From Antilocapra americana (taxonomy: Eukaryota; Chordata; Mammalia; Artiodactyla; Antilocapridae): 64,000 nt of DNA. A model generated the notes under the pieces. It saw only the letters and a program-made list of their open reading frames with translations. It was not told the DNA's origin and ran no database searches. The position numbers and the translations under genes were made by a program. Positions 33,885 to 45,208 of this stretch are shown in pieces. The stretch lies in the NCBI GenBank assembly GCA_007570785.1, contig ML662445.1:163864-227863 (forward strand), read 5' to 3'. Numbering within the stretch: the first letter of the stretch is position 1; every line of letters starts with the position of its first letter.

Positions 33885-36800
33885 TACCTAAAACTTAAAT
33901 AAAAACTAGAAAGCAGATAAAAGTTTTGATTGAATTGTAAAAAGAAATACTACCATAATTATGTCTTGGTTTGTGTGCATATATTTGCATAAAATATTTA
34001 TAATAAAACTCAATTTTATAAATAGTACAGATAATTTATGACTTACCCTTTCCTGTTAACAATAAAATGCAAATTCATTTCACCATTCTATTGGTTTTCT
34101 TTACAGAAAAAAATCATTCAAAATTTTAACTGCAGAGTTATAATGGCAGATGACTTCAATTAGATAAAAAGTTTTCCTCAAATCACAAGCTATGTATTTC
34201 TCTCCAAAATGTCACTTGTAACATGGTTTCTCATCCAGTAAAGTAATTTGGGATAAAAAGGACGGAGTCATTTAAATTAGCTAAGAAAAATTAGAGTGAG
34301 TTGCGATAATCATGGCACAATTATATTAGAATAATGTAAAGCAAACTGACAAGGGTAAATATTTAAAACTTATATACATAGGCTTAATTACAGAATTTAA
34401 AAAGCTCTGTGTCCTTTCTAATATGATGAACTGTTTAAATATATTTTTATAAATAATTAATGATTAAATGAAATGACTCATGTCTTATGTTAAATGCAAT
34501 ACAAATGTATGATTATGTTCTGAATCATAGTTGCTAACACTTAAATATCTATTTAATTTCCATTTTCATTTTATTTAAGAAGTTATTCTATCCTGCTTAA
34601 ATTGCAGGCTTAAACAGAAATACACTCTGTGGAAAAGGCTAATTTCAGTGTGCCAAGAAATTATGCATTTAATATGTCAAACTGCAGTCTATAATACTAT
34701 ACTATAAAGGCTCCAGTTAGTCCAGTTTCATTCCTAATAAGCATGGACATGGTTAAGGGTAATGGAAGAGCTGAAATTATGTTAGTAACAGGGGGCAAAG
34801 GAAGAAATGACTTTGGCAGATCGTCCACTGTCTGTAATTTTCAGTTCACCATTTCATAAAAATTGAGGCCCTCTGCAGACAACTGCCATGAATCCCTTTA
34901 AACTGTTAAATAAAAAGCAACATATCTCATGAATTCACTACAATTATAAGCCACATGGGGGGCATTTTTCTTTATTTAGTGAATTTTGTTTTTACTCCTT
35001 AGTAATCCAGTGTATTAATAATAATATTTAGAAAAAAGGAAACTCTTAAGGCACAAGTTCACGCAAACAAGATGTTCACACATTGTAGTCATTGTAAACA
35101 AGCCCAGTTACTTTAAAGTATTATCATATAAAACATTTGCCATTGAGGATATGATCAGTATTTGATAAGAAAAATCACATACCTCCACATTTCATTTTCC
35201 TATCATCTTTGAGTAGCAAATGTTATCTAACTTTAATATAGGACCAAAAAGCACGATGATTTCCTGCTGTTACGTTTCCAGAAATAAAACTCTCCAATAA
35301 GCACACAGTTTCAGAGCTAGCGAGGAATTCCAGCCTTCCACACTTTATTTTTCTGAGTGTCAGCCAATGATGATAACCTACAGAGGGCACAAAATTTTAA
35401 GAGAAAAATTTAGTTTTAAATTAGAGATAAGGAGAATCAAAAAATACTAGAACATGGGTTACCTCACAGACCCAAATCTTCCTCTCCTGCAGACTTACTG
35501 AAATGGAAATGGAGCCTCACAGAGTCTACATATCTTGCTTGACATAAAACATACAGTATAACTATTGGCAAGGTCAGATAATGCCACAAAAACTCCAGAG
35601 ACCCCCCAGCAATAATTCTGAAATAGAAGTACACATATATATGCATTCAATATACTTATTTACATTCATTTACTTATATGTAGAAATGAATTGACACCAC
35701 TTCCTCACTGAGGACTTTCTTCTCTTTCTCCTTCTGCTAGGACTCATTGAGATAAGAAAAGGCATGCTTAATTTCTGTGATGATACAGAATGCTGCTGTT
35801 ACAGGTCTATGCATTCATGTGGTCTTTAAAACTGCTTGAAATTTAAATTTTGATTACTTAGTTAAACTGGCAAACTGGGCTAATCATACATAAACTTGGC
35901 ATTTCATGCTTATCTCTCCAAAATGTCAACATCCCTTCTGCCTTCACTATGGGCTTGCCTTGATCTTTGATAGAAATACAGAGAGAAATACTCTTTCAGA
36001 AGAAACTTTTTGTTGCCTCCCTTTCAAAACTTGTCTTTAAAGGTCAAGTGAACGCTTTAGCTCCAGTTCCACTTAAGTCATACACTCTTAATTCTAACTG
36101 ACTAGCTTCACATTAATCTCACCCTGAAATAAGAAGTGAAAGCTGTCTTTCAAGCTCAGCATATCTAGAACACACAGTTTTTCTAATGCATTCAATCCTG
36201 TTTAAATCTGTTTACTAACATTGAATGCTCCCTCCCCAGGACTGTTTAACCTTATGTAGGTCAAGTGAAAGGAAGCTAAAGTTTTCCATGTGTGGTATAT
36301 TCTGAATGAATCACAAGTGACTAAATATTCAGTTGAAAAAATTATGTCCTATTTGTGGATGTTCTATGTGCTGCTATGTGTGGATGAGGTCAGTCTACGT
36401 TCCTGGAGAGATTTTCAAATCAGAAAGTTCAGATTTCTGCTGTGACTACTTCATGTGTTTTTGTTGTGTTTCATTTGATTAATATTAAAAGGCTTCTTAA
36501 ATATAATTAGTACATAAGTAATGAGTATATGAGTATATATATATTAGTAAATGTCCAAGTATGAAATTATTGGCTTGTATAGGTTATAGAAATTAAACAT
36601 CCTTGCTGAGATTAGTAGTACACGTAGATTGTTTGTTTAAAATATTTAGATATCTTCTGTATCCCTGTATAAGCAGACCCTGAGCATCTTGCCAGCCATG
36701 CAGCAGGTACTCTTAGGAATGAAACCCAAGACTTGGTGATTTCTTATTTCTCTGTCCAACCAATGGGTCTAAGTATTGGCAGCTTCATATACTCCTAAGG

Positions 36801-37102
36801 ATAAGAGAATTATGCCTCTAGAATACAAACTCTTCTTGGAATGAATCATTTAAATAAACTTCAATCAGAGCACATAAAAGGGTCATTTTCAAAATCAAGT
36901 CTCCAGATTACAATGCATGCAGTGTTTTATACTGGCTTGCTAAAAGCAAACAAACAAAAACCCTGTGCTTAACAAATAGAATGGTGGAAGGATTTAGTAT
37001 TCAATTTTCATTCATTGATATCTGGAAGAGATCAAGGAGAACTGTAACTCTGAATACAGTCTACTCCTATTTGAAACTGACACAGGCCCATTCACAACAG
37101 AA
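33885..37102. other. 3.2 kb AT-rich DNA without gene or repeat recognised
   Basis: The longest stretch in the window in which I identify no mobile element and no reading frame above 62 codons. It is likely ordinary intergenic or intronic DNA. Confidence 0.45.
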
Positions 37103-37545
37103 TAACTTGAATCAGTTCTACTCAGGTGGACAGAACTGGAGCGTATTATCCAGTGTGAAGTAAGTCAGAAGGAAAAACAGCAATACAGTATACTAACACA
37201 TATATATGGAATTTAGAAAGATGGCAGCGAGAACCCTGCATGCGAGACAGCAAAAGGAATGCAGATGTATAGAACAGACTCGTGGACTCTGTGGATGAGG
37301 GCAAGGGTGGGATAATATGGGAGAATGGCATTGAAATATGTTAATTATCATATGTGAAATCAATCACCAGCCAGGATTGATGCTCAGGGCTGGTACACCG
37401 GGATGTCCCAGGGGGAGGGAGTCAGGAGGGGGGACGGAGGGGGGTTCTGGAGGGGAAGCATGTGTAGACCCATGGCGGTTTCATGTTACTGTATGGCAAA
37501 ACCAACACAATAAAGTAAAGAAAATTTTAAAAATAAATAAATAAA
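37103..37545 (+). mobile_element. Young L1 3' end, 5' truncated
   Basis: Begins in the last codons of ORF2 (open frame ending at 37163 with the SVK-stop end), followed by the 3' UTR with its G-rich tract (37400-37460), AATAAAG signal and an AAAT-repeat tail. Matches 11460-11910 of the full-length copy. Confidence 0.9.
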
Positions 37546-38438
37546 TCATACACTAAGAAAGTTCCCTTGTCCCCAGCTTCCTGAATCATGCATTTTCAAA
37601 ATATGCAGAGAATGCCGATGCTGTCAAATATTTTCTTCCTCTGACTCTGATCAGGTTCATGTAAACCTTCATTAAATAAGTCCAGTATGTCCCTGAGATA
37701 CTCGCTTCTTATGTTCACTAGGAATAGCTAAGCTAACACAGTTTTCTAAGGCATCAGTTGATTCATGATTGTTCAGCAGGAAACATGAAAAAATTTATGA
37801 GCAAGGATCCATTGAAATCATATTTAATGCTTAACTGGGGCCCAAACTCTTCAATTGCTAATCCCAAGGCAGGAATCAGACATAATTGAAATCAATACCA
37901 TCAATTTACCATGCATAGTTAGGATGTTCCTGTCAACACAGTTTTACCTAAGTCTCTATTAATTGTGGATTCACTGAAAGGCTGGAATAAATCTTTGTCC
38001 CAGCTAATTGCCACAGCACAGGGGTAAACTGGCTTCCATTATATAATGAAGAAAATGTTTCATTGAAGTATAGTTTCAAAATGAGCATTCCTGAGTTGTA
38101 CTTTAGTTTCATTTTTCTGTACCTTCAAGTTCTATCTTCTACAGAACTCAGACAAAAACATCCCTTAAGAGGAAAGCAATCTTAATTGTATAATTAACAT
38201 AGAACAGAAAATGGAATCCTCTAAACAAACGAAGTCACCTGGAATCCTAAGTGCCCTTTTAACTGTTGTTTATGTTATAATAAATCTCATTATGCAACTT
38301 CCAAAGATTTTTCTAAGGTCAAGAGAAGTGAATGTGTGTGTTTTGTGTGTCTGTGCTTTGCCCTCAGCTTTTTAAAGGCTCGTTTAAACTCTATGTCCCA
38401 AGGTCTCTAGAGATTATATCCTGATTTTAGGATCAAAT
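37546..38438. other. AT-rich DNA, nothing recognised
   Basis: No gene or nameable repeat seen. Confidence 0.4.
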
Positions 38439-38942
38439 TGTTAGGTAGTTAGAATAGGAAACAGGAGTCCAAAATGGTGGTGGCTAGAAGACAAGGAAAA
38501 ATAGAGCAAGGAAGGTCCGAGGACCTGAGTGAGAACTGCAGATAGAACAGCACTCCTGTCTAAGCCCAATTTGCATAGGACAGGCCCAGGGAGCAGAAAT
38601 AAACATAAAATAGGAGCCAAAGCGCTCACTCTCTCTCTCCTGCACCTCGAAGATGGACTCTTCCTCCCTCTCCCACACTCTGCAGTATTCTTCTCTTCAT
38701 GGCCTTGGATCAGCATGCCCTCACGCTTCGAGGATGAATTCTCTGGCTATCACCCTCTAAATAAAATAGAACTGTAACACTGAGCCGTAACACTGATTTA
38801 TTTAAGAGCTATAACATGGTCTGCCCAAGACCCAAGAGCAGTGGCCCGCCAAGGGCTTCAATGTCTGTCACTCCAAATCTTTGTTGTGACAAGACAAGAA
38901 CTGAGGAACATACCCTCGAGTGACATCTACACTCGCCTGACA
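38439..38942 (+). repeat. ERV-A 5' LTR
   Basis: Begins TGTTAGGTAGTTAG and probably ends at CA just before the primer site. AATAAA at 38760-38765 marks the R region; an AT-rich TATA-like stretch is near 38600. Related to the solo LTR at 31546. Confidence 0.8.
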
Positions 38943-38946
38943 TCTA

Positions 38947-38964
38947 TGGTGCCATGACTCGGGT
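38947..38964 (+). promoter_or_regulatory. ERV-A primer-binding site, tRNA-His type
   Basis: TGGTGCCATGACTCGGGT resembles the histidine tRNA primer site known from HERV-H. Reverse transcription of the proviral ancestor would have been primed here. It lies four bases after the inferred LTR end. Confidence 0.75.
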
Positions 38965-40331
38965 TTAACCTGGCTGAAACAACCTCGGCATGGCCCCAGC
39001 AAGGAGGAATCCAAGCACAGCAGAAAACTGACAAGAGGCCCAGTGTGCTGGACACCAGGACTGTGAAAAATGAACTCAGCAGAAAGCTCACGTGGCTCAG
39101 CCTCAGATTCCAGAAGACCTCCAGTTAAGGTAGGAGGTCCTTGCTCCTATGACTGGAAGGACATGCCTACCGAAATCTTAATTCCTTTACAATCTCTCGT
39201 TTCTTGTTTCCTCCAACCCCCTGTGAACAGGCGGGTGGCAATGGGTGCAATTAAGGGACTCTGGAGAGGCTACTCTTCAGTATGTCCCAAAGGCACTATC
39301 TGCTGGGCCCCAGGAGCTGTTACCCAAGCCAGTGGGGGGTTTCTGTCCTTACTCTTCTCTGTGCCAAGGATCAGACCAATGCAGGTATTTAGGGGATTTT
39401 CTGGCAGGCTATGAAGGAGATTCCCTGGCACGTTTTTCCCCACTGCTCTTTCCCTCCTGTCCTTCAGCTCTCTCCTGGGACTCAAGCCCATCCAAAACCC
39501 AGGATGCCCAGCTTCAGACCTAGTAAAGCTCAGGCTCTGATGGCTCATTGCAAAAATTCATTGAGAGACAAAGTAAGAGGTAGATTTGTTAGGATTCAGA
39601 AAAAAGCCACGCTTTAGGGCATGGGCCATGGAATGTGGCCTGGTTAGGTTTTGCCAGCAGGGTGAGTTCGTATGCTAATGAGTGGGAGGACCATTCCAAC
39701 CATTGGGGAACCACCCACTCCTCCACCTTTTGACAGTGCCTTGGAACTGTCCTGCCACCTCTGGGTGTGTGGCTTCCAGACAGGATTAAGGCTTGCTTGA
39801 ATTTGACTTGTCATCTTGGACCCAACTGATTTTAATTGGTTTACGTTATGCCCTTGTGCTTTGTCATTCTTTGAAAGGTTGTGCTCTTTCCCCTTCCCTC
39901 TTGTTTCATGCTCCTTTCCTTAGCCCCATCCGGGCCCACAATGTTGCCTCTACAATCTTCCAGAGGGACAACCAGAAACTAGCTGGCCATTGGGAAGGAA
40001 ATATTGTATAATCCTACCTAGTACTGGTTACACTGGAGATCTTGGGGATGCCCAACTCCAGTCCGGGGGGTCCCAGGAGGTCACCACACCTTGACCTGCT
40101 TAGGGATCTGGTCCTCGAAAGGTTGTCACGCCTCAACCTGTTCGGGGATCCACTAGTCCCAGGGGTCCCAGGAGGTCGTCACACCTTGACCTGCCCAGGG
40201 ACTCAATTCTCAGGAGGCAGTCACGCCTCCGCCTGCCCAGGGATTCAATCTCTAGGAGGCTGTCATGCCTCCGCCTGCCTATGGATCTGCACCCTGACCC
40301 AGGGACGCCTGGCTCTCAGGTTGCGACAGTA
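38965..40331 (+). other. ERV-A untranslated leader
   Basis: About 1.37 kb between primer site and gag. A donor-like site (AAG|GTAGGA) lies at about 39129. Frames at 39070-39617 and 39793-40011 show no known domain. The 3' part contains a 42-bp minisatellite. Confidence 0.6.
40079..40277 (+). repeat. 42-bp minisatellite in the ERV-A leader
   Basis: A segment of the form TCAC.CCT..ACCTG recurs at 40081, 40123, 40176, 40218 and 40260. Spacings are 42, 53, 42 and 42, so one unit has an extra 11 bases. Units also share GGGAT and CAGGAGG blocks. Confidence 0.85.
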
Positions 40332-41777
40332 ATGGGTAGGATAAGCTTCAGAAAGACTCACCCCTAAGGAAGTCCACCCATGGAAGAAAATTCTTTTGTG
40401 CCACCATGTGGCTGCAGTATCCACTGGGGGATGAGGAACATTGGCCTGAGGATGGGAGTTTAAATTACAATACCATCCTGCAGCTAGAATTATTCTACAA
40501 AAGACAAGGGAAATGGACAGAGATCCCCTATGTCCAGATTTTCTTTCAACGAAGAGATATGAAGGAGCTATGTCTTAAGTATGGGATTGTTGTACACCAT
40601 AAAATTGAGCCTACTAGGCAAAGGGTGTTAGGCACAGGTGACCAAGAGAAGGAACCCCCCTGTAAAGGCTCACCTCCCATGTCCCCAAAGAGACTGGATC
40701 CTCCCACAACTCCCAAGTTGCCTGGTGTTCCTTCCTTGTATCCAAACGTGCCTCCATATCCGGGAGCACCCCCTCCACAAAAGCCAACTCGAGTGTGTCC
40801 CTTAGTTGAAACTGGAGGAGAATTTGGACCAACCCAGGTCCATAAGCCCTTCTCCCTCTTTGAACTAAGACAGATCAAGCAAGACCTGGGAAGCCATACA
40901 GATGACCCAGGCAAATATATAGATACATTCCAACATATCACCTTGGCCTTTGACTTGACATGGAAGGACATCATGGTCATATTCAGACAAACTTAATCTG
41001 ACCCTGAACATACTAGGGTCTTAAAGGAAGCCCGAAGGTATGCAACAGGGCTTCACATGTCAAGTGATAGATACCCAGTAGGGGAAACTGCAGTCCCCTC
41101 CTCTGATTCTAATTGGAATTATAATAACCCTGAGCACATCTGGGAAAGAGATCATTTTCTAATCTGCGTGAAAGCAGGACTGAAAGCAGCCCAGCAAAAA
41201 GTAATCAGCTATGTCCGGGTCTCAGCAATAACCCAGGAGTCCAATGAGAACCCCATTTCCTTTCTGAAAAGGCTAAAAGAGGCCCTCCAAAAGTTTACGA
41301 ATCTGGACTTAGACTCCTAACGAAGGACAGTTGATTTTAAAAGACAAATTCCTGTCCCAATGTGCACCAGATATCAGAATTAAGTTACAACAGCTACAGC
41401 AGCAGGACCCTGCTTCCTCTTTAGATGAGATGGTCCAGACAGCCACCAATACCTTTTATAACAGAGCACAGGAGAAGGAGGCCAAGGCTCAGGAGAGGGA
41501 GAGAAGGAAAGAGACAAGGCATGCCCAGATGCTGGCTGCCCTCCAGGGAAACCCTATGGCAAACCCCGAGTCCTTGAAGGACAAGGTACAAGACAAATGC
41601 CTAATCTGTAGATGGGCAGGGTATTGGGCCAAAGAGTGTCCAAACCATGACAAGTCTCCTAAAACAGCTTGCCACAAATGTCATCAAATGGGACACTGGG
41701 TGGCACTCTGCCCTTGGGACCCAAGAGCCTCAAGGTCAAGTGCCAAGTCTTCCCTCACTATGGTTCAAGAGTACTGA
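40332..41777 (+). pseudogene. gag: ERV-A gag, broken
   Basis: Gag builds the virion core. An ATG-Gly start at 40332 fits an N-myristoylated matrix, but a one-base frameshift near 40368 cuts it from the next open block (40406-40996). That block has the matrix motif GSLNYNTILQL, a proline-rich linker (about 40680-40800) and the start of capsid with FSLFELRQIK. A stop at 40994 precedes another open block (41057-41320) ending with the major homology region. After a frameshift, 41331-41777 holds nucleocapsid. Its first zinc knuckle reads C-x2-C-x4-Y-x4-C, with His replaced by Tyr; the second (CHKCHQMGHWVALC) is intact. Not functional. Confidence 0.9.
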
Positions 41778-42000
41778 AGCGGCCGGCTCCAGCCAGTACA
41801 CCTGTCACAGATAACCATCACCGGGCTGGAGCCAAGGGTATAACTGGATGTGGCCAAGAATTTCTTGGTTGACACAGGGGCTACCTACTCTATCTTGATC
41901 TCCTACTCCGGAGCTTTCTCCTCCCAAACATGTACCATTCTGGGTGCTACAGGAAAAGCAACTACTAAAAGATTCACACAAGACAGGATGATTCAATCCC
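41778..42000 (+). pseudogene. pro: ERV-A protease, broken
   Basis: A retroviral aspartic protease remnant with VDTGATYS near 41870, the catalytic Asp-Thr-Gly. Frames shift upstream of it, and the C-terminal part runs directly into pol sequence that normally lies hundreds of residues later. Confidence 0.8.
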
Positions 42001-42004
42001 ACTG

Positions 42005-42640
42005 ATGTGGGGAACTCATCAAAAGAAGGCAGAGGCTATACTAAAACAAGCCTTGACTCAGGCACATGCCTTGAGGTTGCCAGACCCAGAAAAACCATTC
42101 CAACTTTATGTCCATGAAAGAGAGGGAATGGCCTTGGGAGTGTTAACTCAAAGGTTGGGATCTGAGCCCCAGCCTGTAGCTTATTTATCCAAGAGACTCG
42201 ATCCAATCACCCGAGGCTGGCCCCTATGCCTTCGAAATCTTGCAGCTATTGCAATCATGATAGAAGATGCTTTAAAACTCTCCTTTGGGGGCAAACTAAC
42301 TATTTTTACCAGCCACCAAGTAAAACAACTCCTAAATGAGAGAGGCCATTTATGGATGTCTGATCAAAGAATCTTCAGATATCAAGTAATGCTGATGGAA
42401 AATCCAGGCCTCACTATATCCCCTTGTGAGGTTCTCAACCCAGCCACCCTCCTGCCTACCTCCGAGGGCTCTCTCCCCTTTCGCTCTTGTCTAGAAACCT
42501 TGGACCACTGGACAAAACCCCGAGAGGGATTGTCTGAAGATCTTCTGACCAATCCTGAGGAAATCTGGTACACTGATGGAAGCAGCTTTGTCTTAGATGG
42601 AAAAAGAAGAGCTGGATATAGCTCTGGTCATAGAACTAGA
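42005..42640 (+). pseudogene. pol: ERV-A pol remnant: RT connection and RNase H start
   Basis: One open frame covers the RT connection domain (LYVHEREGMALGVLTQ, PVAYLSKRLD, then a NPATLLP motif) and the start of RNase H with WYTDGSSF, whose Asp is the first catalytic residue. The finger-palm core with the YVDD-type motif is missing. The match to a real RNase H stops near 42640, where SINE-like sequence follows. The ATG at 42005 is not a biological start. Confidence 0.88.
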
Positions 42641-42726
42641 TTCTGCTTGCTGCAACAGAGATGCTGCATGTGACAGCCTAGATCCTGCATGTCACAACTA
42701 AGACTTGGCACTGTCAAATTAAAAAA
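42641..42726 (+). mobile_element. CHR-type SINE 3' tail fragment
   Basis: GCTGCATGTGACAGCC, CACAACTAAGACTTGGCACT and an A-rich end resemble the end of CHR-type SINEs (compare 43780-43820). Confidence 0.5.
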
Positions 42727-43506
42727 TAATAATTGTGCATGACAAATAACTCCATTATATTGTTATAATGCTACAAGAATTATAACATCAGAGTAGGGTC
42801 AGATACACTGGGAGTAGTCAGAATAATATGACATTTCAGTTGAGCTTGTCAGAACAGTATTCTGGGAAGTCAACACTGAGATCTTGAAGGGAAGCAAAGA
42901 GTTATACATTGAATATCTGGGGGGAAAATGTTCTATAAAGAATAAAATAAGTAGAAAGACATTGAAGTTGGAGAGTACCCAGTTTGGTCAAGGAACAACA
43001 GAGAGGTCAAAGAGCCTGGAGGAAAGTTAGCAAAAGAGAGAATAAATAGTGATGGGATCAGAGCGTTAATGGAACCAGGCAGATGGGCCATACCCTGTAA
43101 TGATTTTGCATTTGACTGAGTATAAAAAAGAGAGCTCTCTGGAGGGTTCTAAGCATGAAAAAGACTTATTTAATGCTCCAAAGGGTTTATCCCAGCTGCT
43201 ATGTAATAGTAGATAATGTGTGATTGGGGAGAATGTAGTCAGGGAAACTAAAAGGTAGCATTTCATCACAGGAAACCAGGTGAGACGTGATGATAGCTTA
43301 AGTCTACAGGTACAAGAAGATGATAAGAATGGTCAAAGGCAGAGAAATAATTAGTCCTTTGTATATTTTGTCCATGCAGAAAATAAAAATAAGACATAAT
43401 AGAAAAATGGCCTCAAAATATTTAAATATAATTGGCATTCAAGAATTCTATACTAGGTAAAATTATTGTTCAGAAATTATACCAAGTTAAACACATTTGC
43501 TGACAG
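42727..43506 (-). mobile_element. Probable ancient L2-like LINE fragment plus flank
   Basis: At about 42900-43340 segments such as GGGCCATACCCTGTAATGAT and GGAGGGTTCTAAGCATG recall the reverse complement of mammalian L2. The rest of the stretch is unrecognised. Tentative. Confidence 0.35.
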
Positions 43507-43820
43507 GGGCTTTCCTGGTGGCTCAGTGGTAAAGAATTCACCTGCCAAAGCAGGAGCCATGGGTTTGATCCCAGATCCCAGGAGGATCCCATATGCCTGG
43601 GAGCAACTAAGCCCATACAACACATCTATTGAACCTATGCTCCAGGACCTGGGATCCAAAGCCACTGGGCCCATGTGCTGCAATTACTGAAGCCCAAAAG
43701 GCCTAGAGCCGTTGTTCCACAACAGAGGATGCCACTGCAGTGAGAAACCCAGACACCACGACTGACAAGAGCACCTGATCGCCACAGATAGAGAAAAGCC
43801 AAAGATAAGTGAATAAATAA
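43507..43820 (+). mobile_element. CHR-type SINE, long form
   Basis: Head GGGCTTTCCTGGTGGCTCAG, then a roughly 300-base body with CCATGTGCTGCAATTACTGA, GTGAGAAACCCAGACACC and a tail ending AAGTGAATAAATAA. Confidence 0.8.
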
Positions 43821-44217
43821 CAATTACATGTCAAAGAAGAGCTGAGAAATTTTACTAGCAGCAGAATTACCATAAAGAAACATCTAAAGAATGCACTTTG
43901 TATAGAAACAAAATAATGTTGCAATAAAGGTCTCAGTTACAAGTGTTTCCATAGAAACAGCAGGCCTAACGGGGGAAGGGGGGGCACTGTTGCTAAGCCT
44001 CACATCAACAAACCAAGACTTAATACCTATCAGTTGCAGCCTCTCCAAGGAATGATTCTAATCAGTTACTGTGGAATTACTTGCTTATTATTAGTGAGAT
44101 AATCTGCCTGATAGACGGGAGACATCCCCTAAAGGAGGATGATCTTGCTAGAAAAAAATCCACTCACTGTTAGAAACTTTCTTTTTCTAACCTCTTCTGC
44201 ATTTAAAAGCCTTCCAC
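43821..44217. other. Unique-looking DNA, nothing recognised
   Basis: No frame above 75 codons and no nameable repeat. Confidence 0.4.
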
Positions 44218-44441
44218 TTGGGGATTTCTCTAGCAGTAGAGTAGACAGGAATCCACCCGCCCATCAGTCCTGGACGATTCCACGTGCTGCAGGTGCCACA
44301 GCAATTGAGCCTGTTCTGTAGGACCCCAAGCTATGACTACTGAGTCCATGTACGCCTGGAATCTGTGTTCCGTCACAGAAGAAACCACCACAGCGAGGAG
44401 CCTGTATACCACCATGAAGAGTAGCTCTGCTCACCACAATT
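44218..44441 (+). mobile_element. CHR-type SINE
   Basis: Starts GGGGATTTCTCTAGCAGTAG and keeps the CHR body order (CACGTGCTGCAGGTGCCACA, then CACCACAGCGAGGAGCC). Confidence 0.65.
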
Positions 44442-44456
44442 CTAAAAGACACATGT

Positions 44457-44942
44457 CAGTTGATGGGCATCTAGGTTGCTTCCATGTCCTGGCTATTGTA
44501 AACAATGCAGCGATGAACATTGGGGTACACGTGGCTCTTTCAATTCTGGTTTCTTCGGTGTATATGCCCAGCAGTGGGATTGCTGGGTCATATGGCAGGA
44601 CTATTTGCAGCTTTTTAAGGAACCTCCACACTGTTTTCCATAGTGGCTGTACTAGTTTACATTCCCACCAACAGTGTAGGAGAGTTCCCTTTTCTCCATA
44701 TCCTCTCCAGCATTTATTGCTTGTAGACTTTTGGATTACAGCCATTCTGACTGGTGTAAAGTGATACCTCATTGTGGTTTTGATTTGCATTTCTCGGGGC
44801 TGGTGCATCGAGATTTCCCGGGGGGGAGGGAGGAGGGAGGGGGGAGGGAGGGGTTTCTGGAGGGGGAGCATATGTAAACCCATGGTGATATCATGGCATT
44901 GTATGACAAAAACAATAAAAGGGAGGGGAAAAAAAAGAAAAA
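44457..44942 (+). mobile_element. Young L1 with 5' inversion
   Basis: AAAAGACACATGT flanks it at 44444-44456 and 44943-44955. The first 340 bases are the reverse complement of the ORF2 C-terminus; from about 44797 the forward 3' UTR with a G-rich tract, AATAAAA and A-tail follows. Twin priming explains the structure. Confidence 0.9.
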
Positions 44943-45052
44943 AAAAGACACATGTACCCCAATGTTCATTGCAGCACTGTTTATAAGAACCAGATCATGG
45001 AAACAACCTAGATGTCTACTGACAGGTGAATGGATAAAGATGTTGTAGTTTG

Positions 45053-45061
45053 TGTATATAC

Positions 45062-45094
<33 letters not shown>

Positions 45095-45121
45095 AACACA
45101 AACATACACATACACACACAA
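45053..45121. repeat. TA/CATA/CA microsatellite
   Basis: CATA repeats followed by about 10 TA units and then CA-rich repeats within the old L1. Confidence 0.9.
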
Positions 45122-45208
45122 TGCAATATTGCTCAGCCATAAAAAGGAACACATTTGAGTCAGTTGAAGTGAGGTGGATGAACACAGAACCTGATATACA
45201 GAGTGAGT

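Larger units (their letters stand above)
38439..42640 (+). mobile_element. ERV-A: defective class I endogenous retrovirus
   Basis: Order seen: LTR, tRNA-His-type primer site, long leader, gag with capsid major homology region and two zinc knuckles, protease with DTGA, then pol only from the RT connection domain into RNase H. Most of RT, all of integrase, env and the 3' LTR are absent. Gag, protease and connection resemble gamma-like ERVs of the HERV-H/HERV-W type. A CHR SINE tail fragment abuts the broken 3' side. ERV-A and ERV-B share recognisable gag homology. Confidence 0.9.

Noticed and set aside
40042..40332. 96-codon frame over the ERV-A minisatellite
   Set aside because: The frame exists because the 42-bp unit is a multiple of three; the 53-bp spacing breaks register of the repeat units and it lies in the untranslated leader.
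42005..42673. Stand-alone 222-codon gene
   Set aside because: It is the connection/RNase H part of ERV-A pol; the ATG is internal and the end runs into SINE-like sequence.
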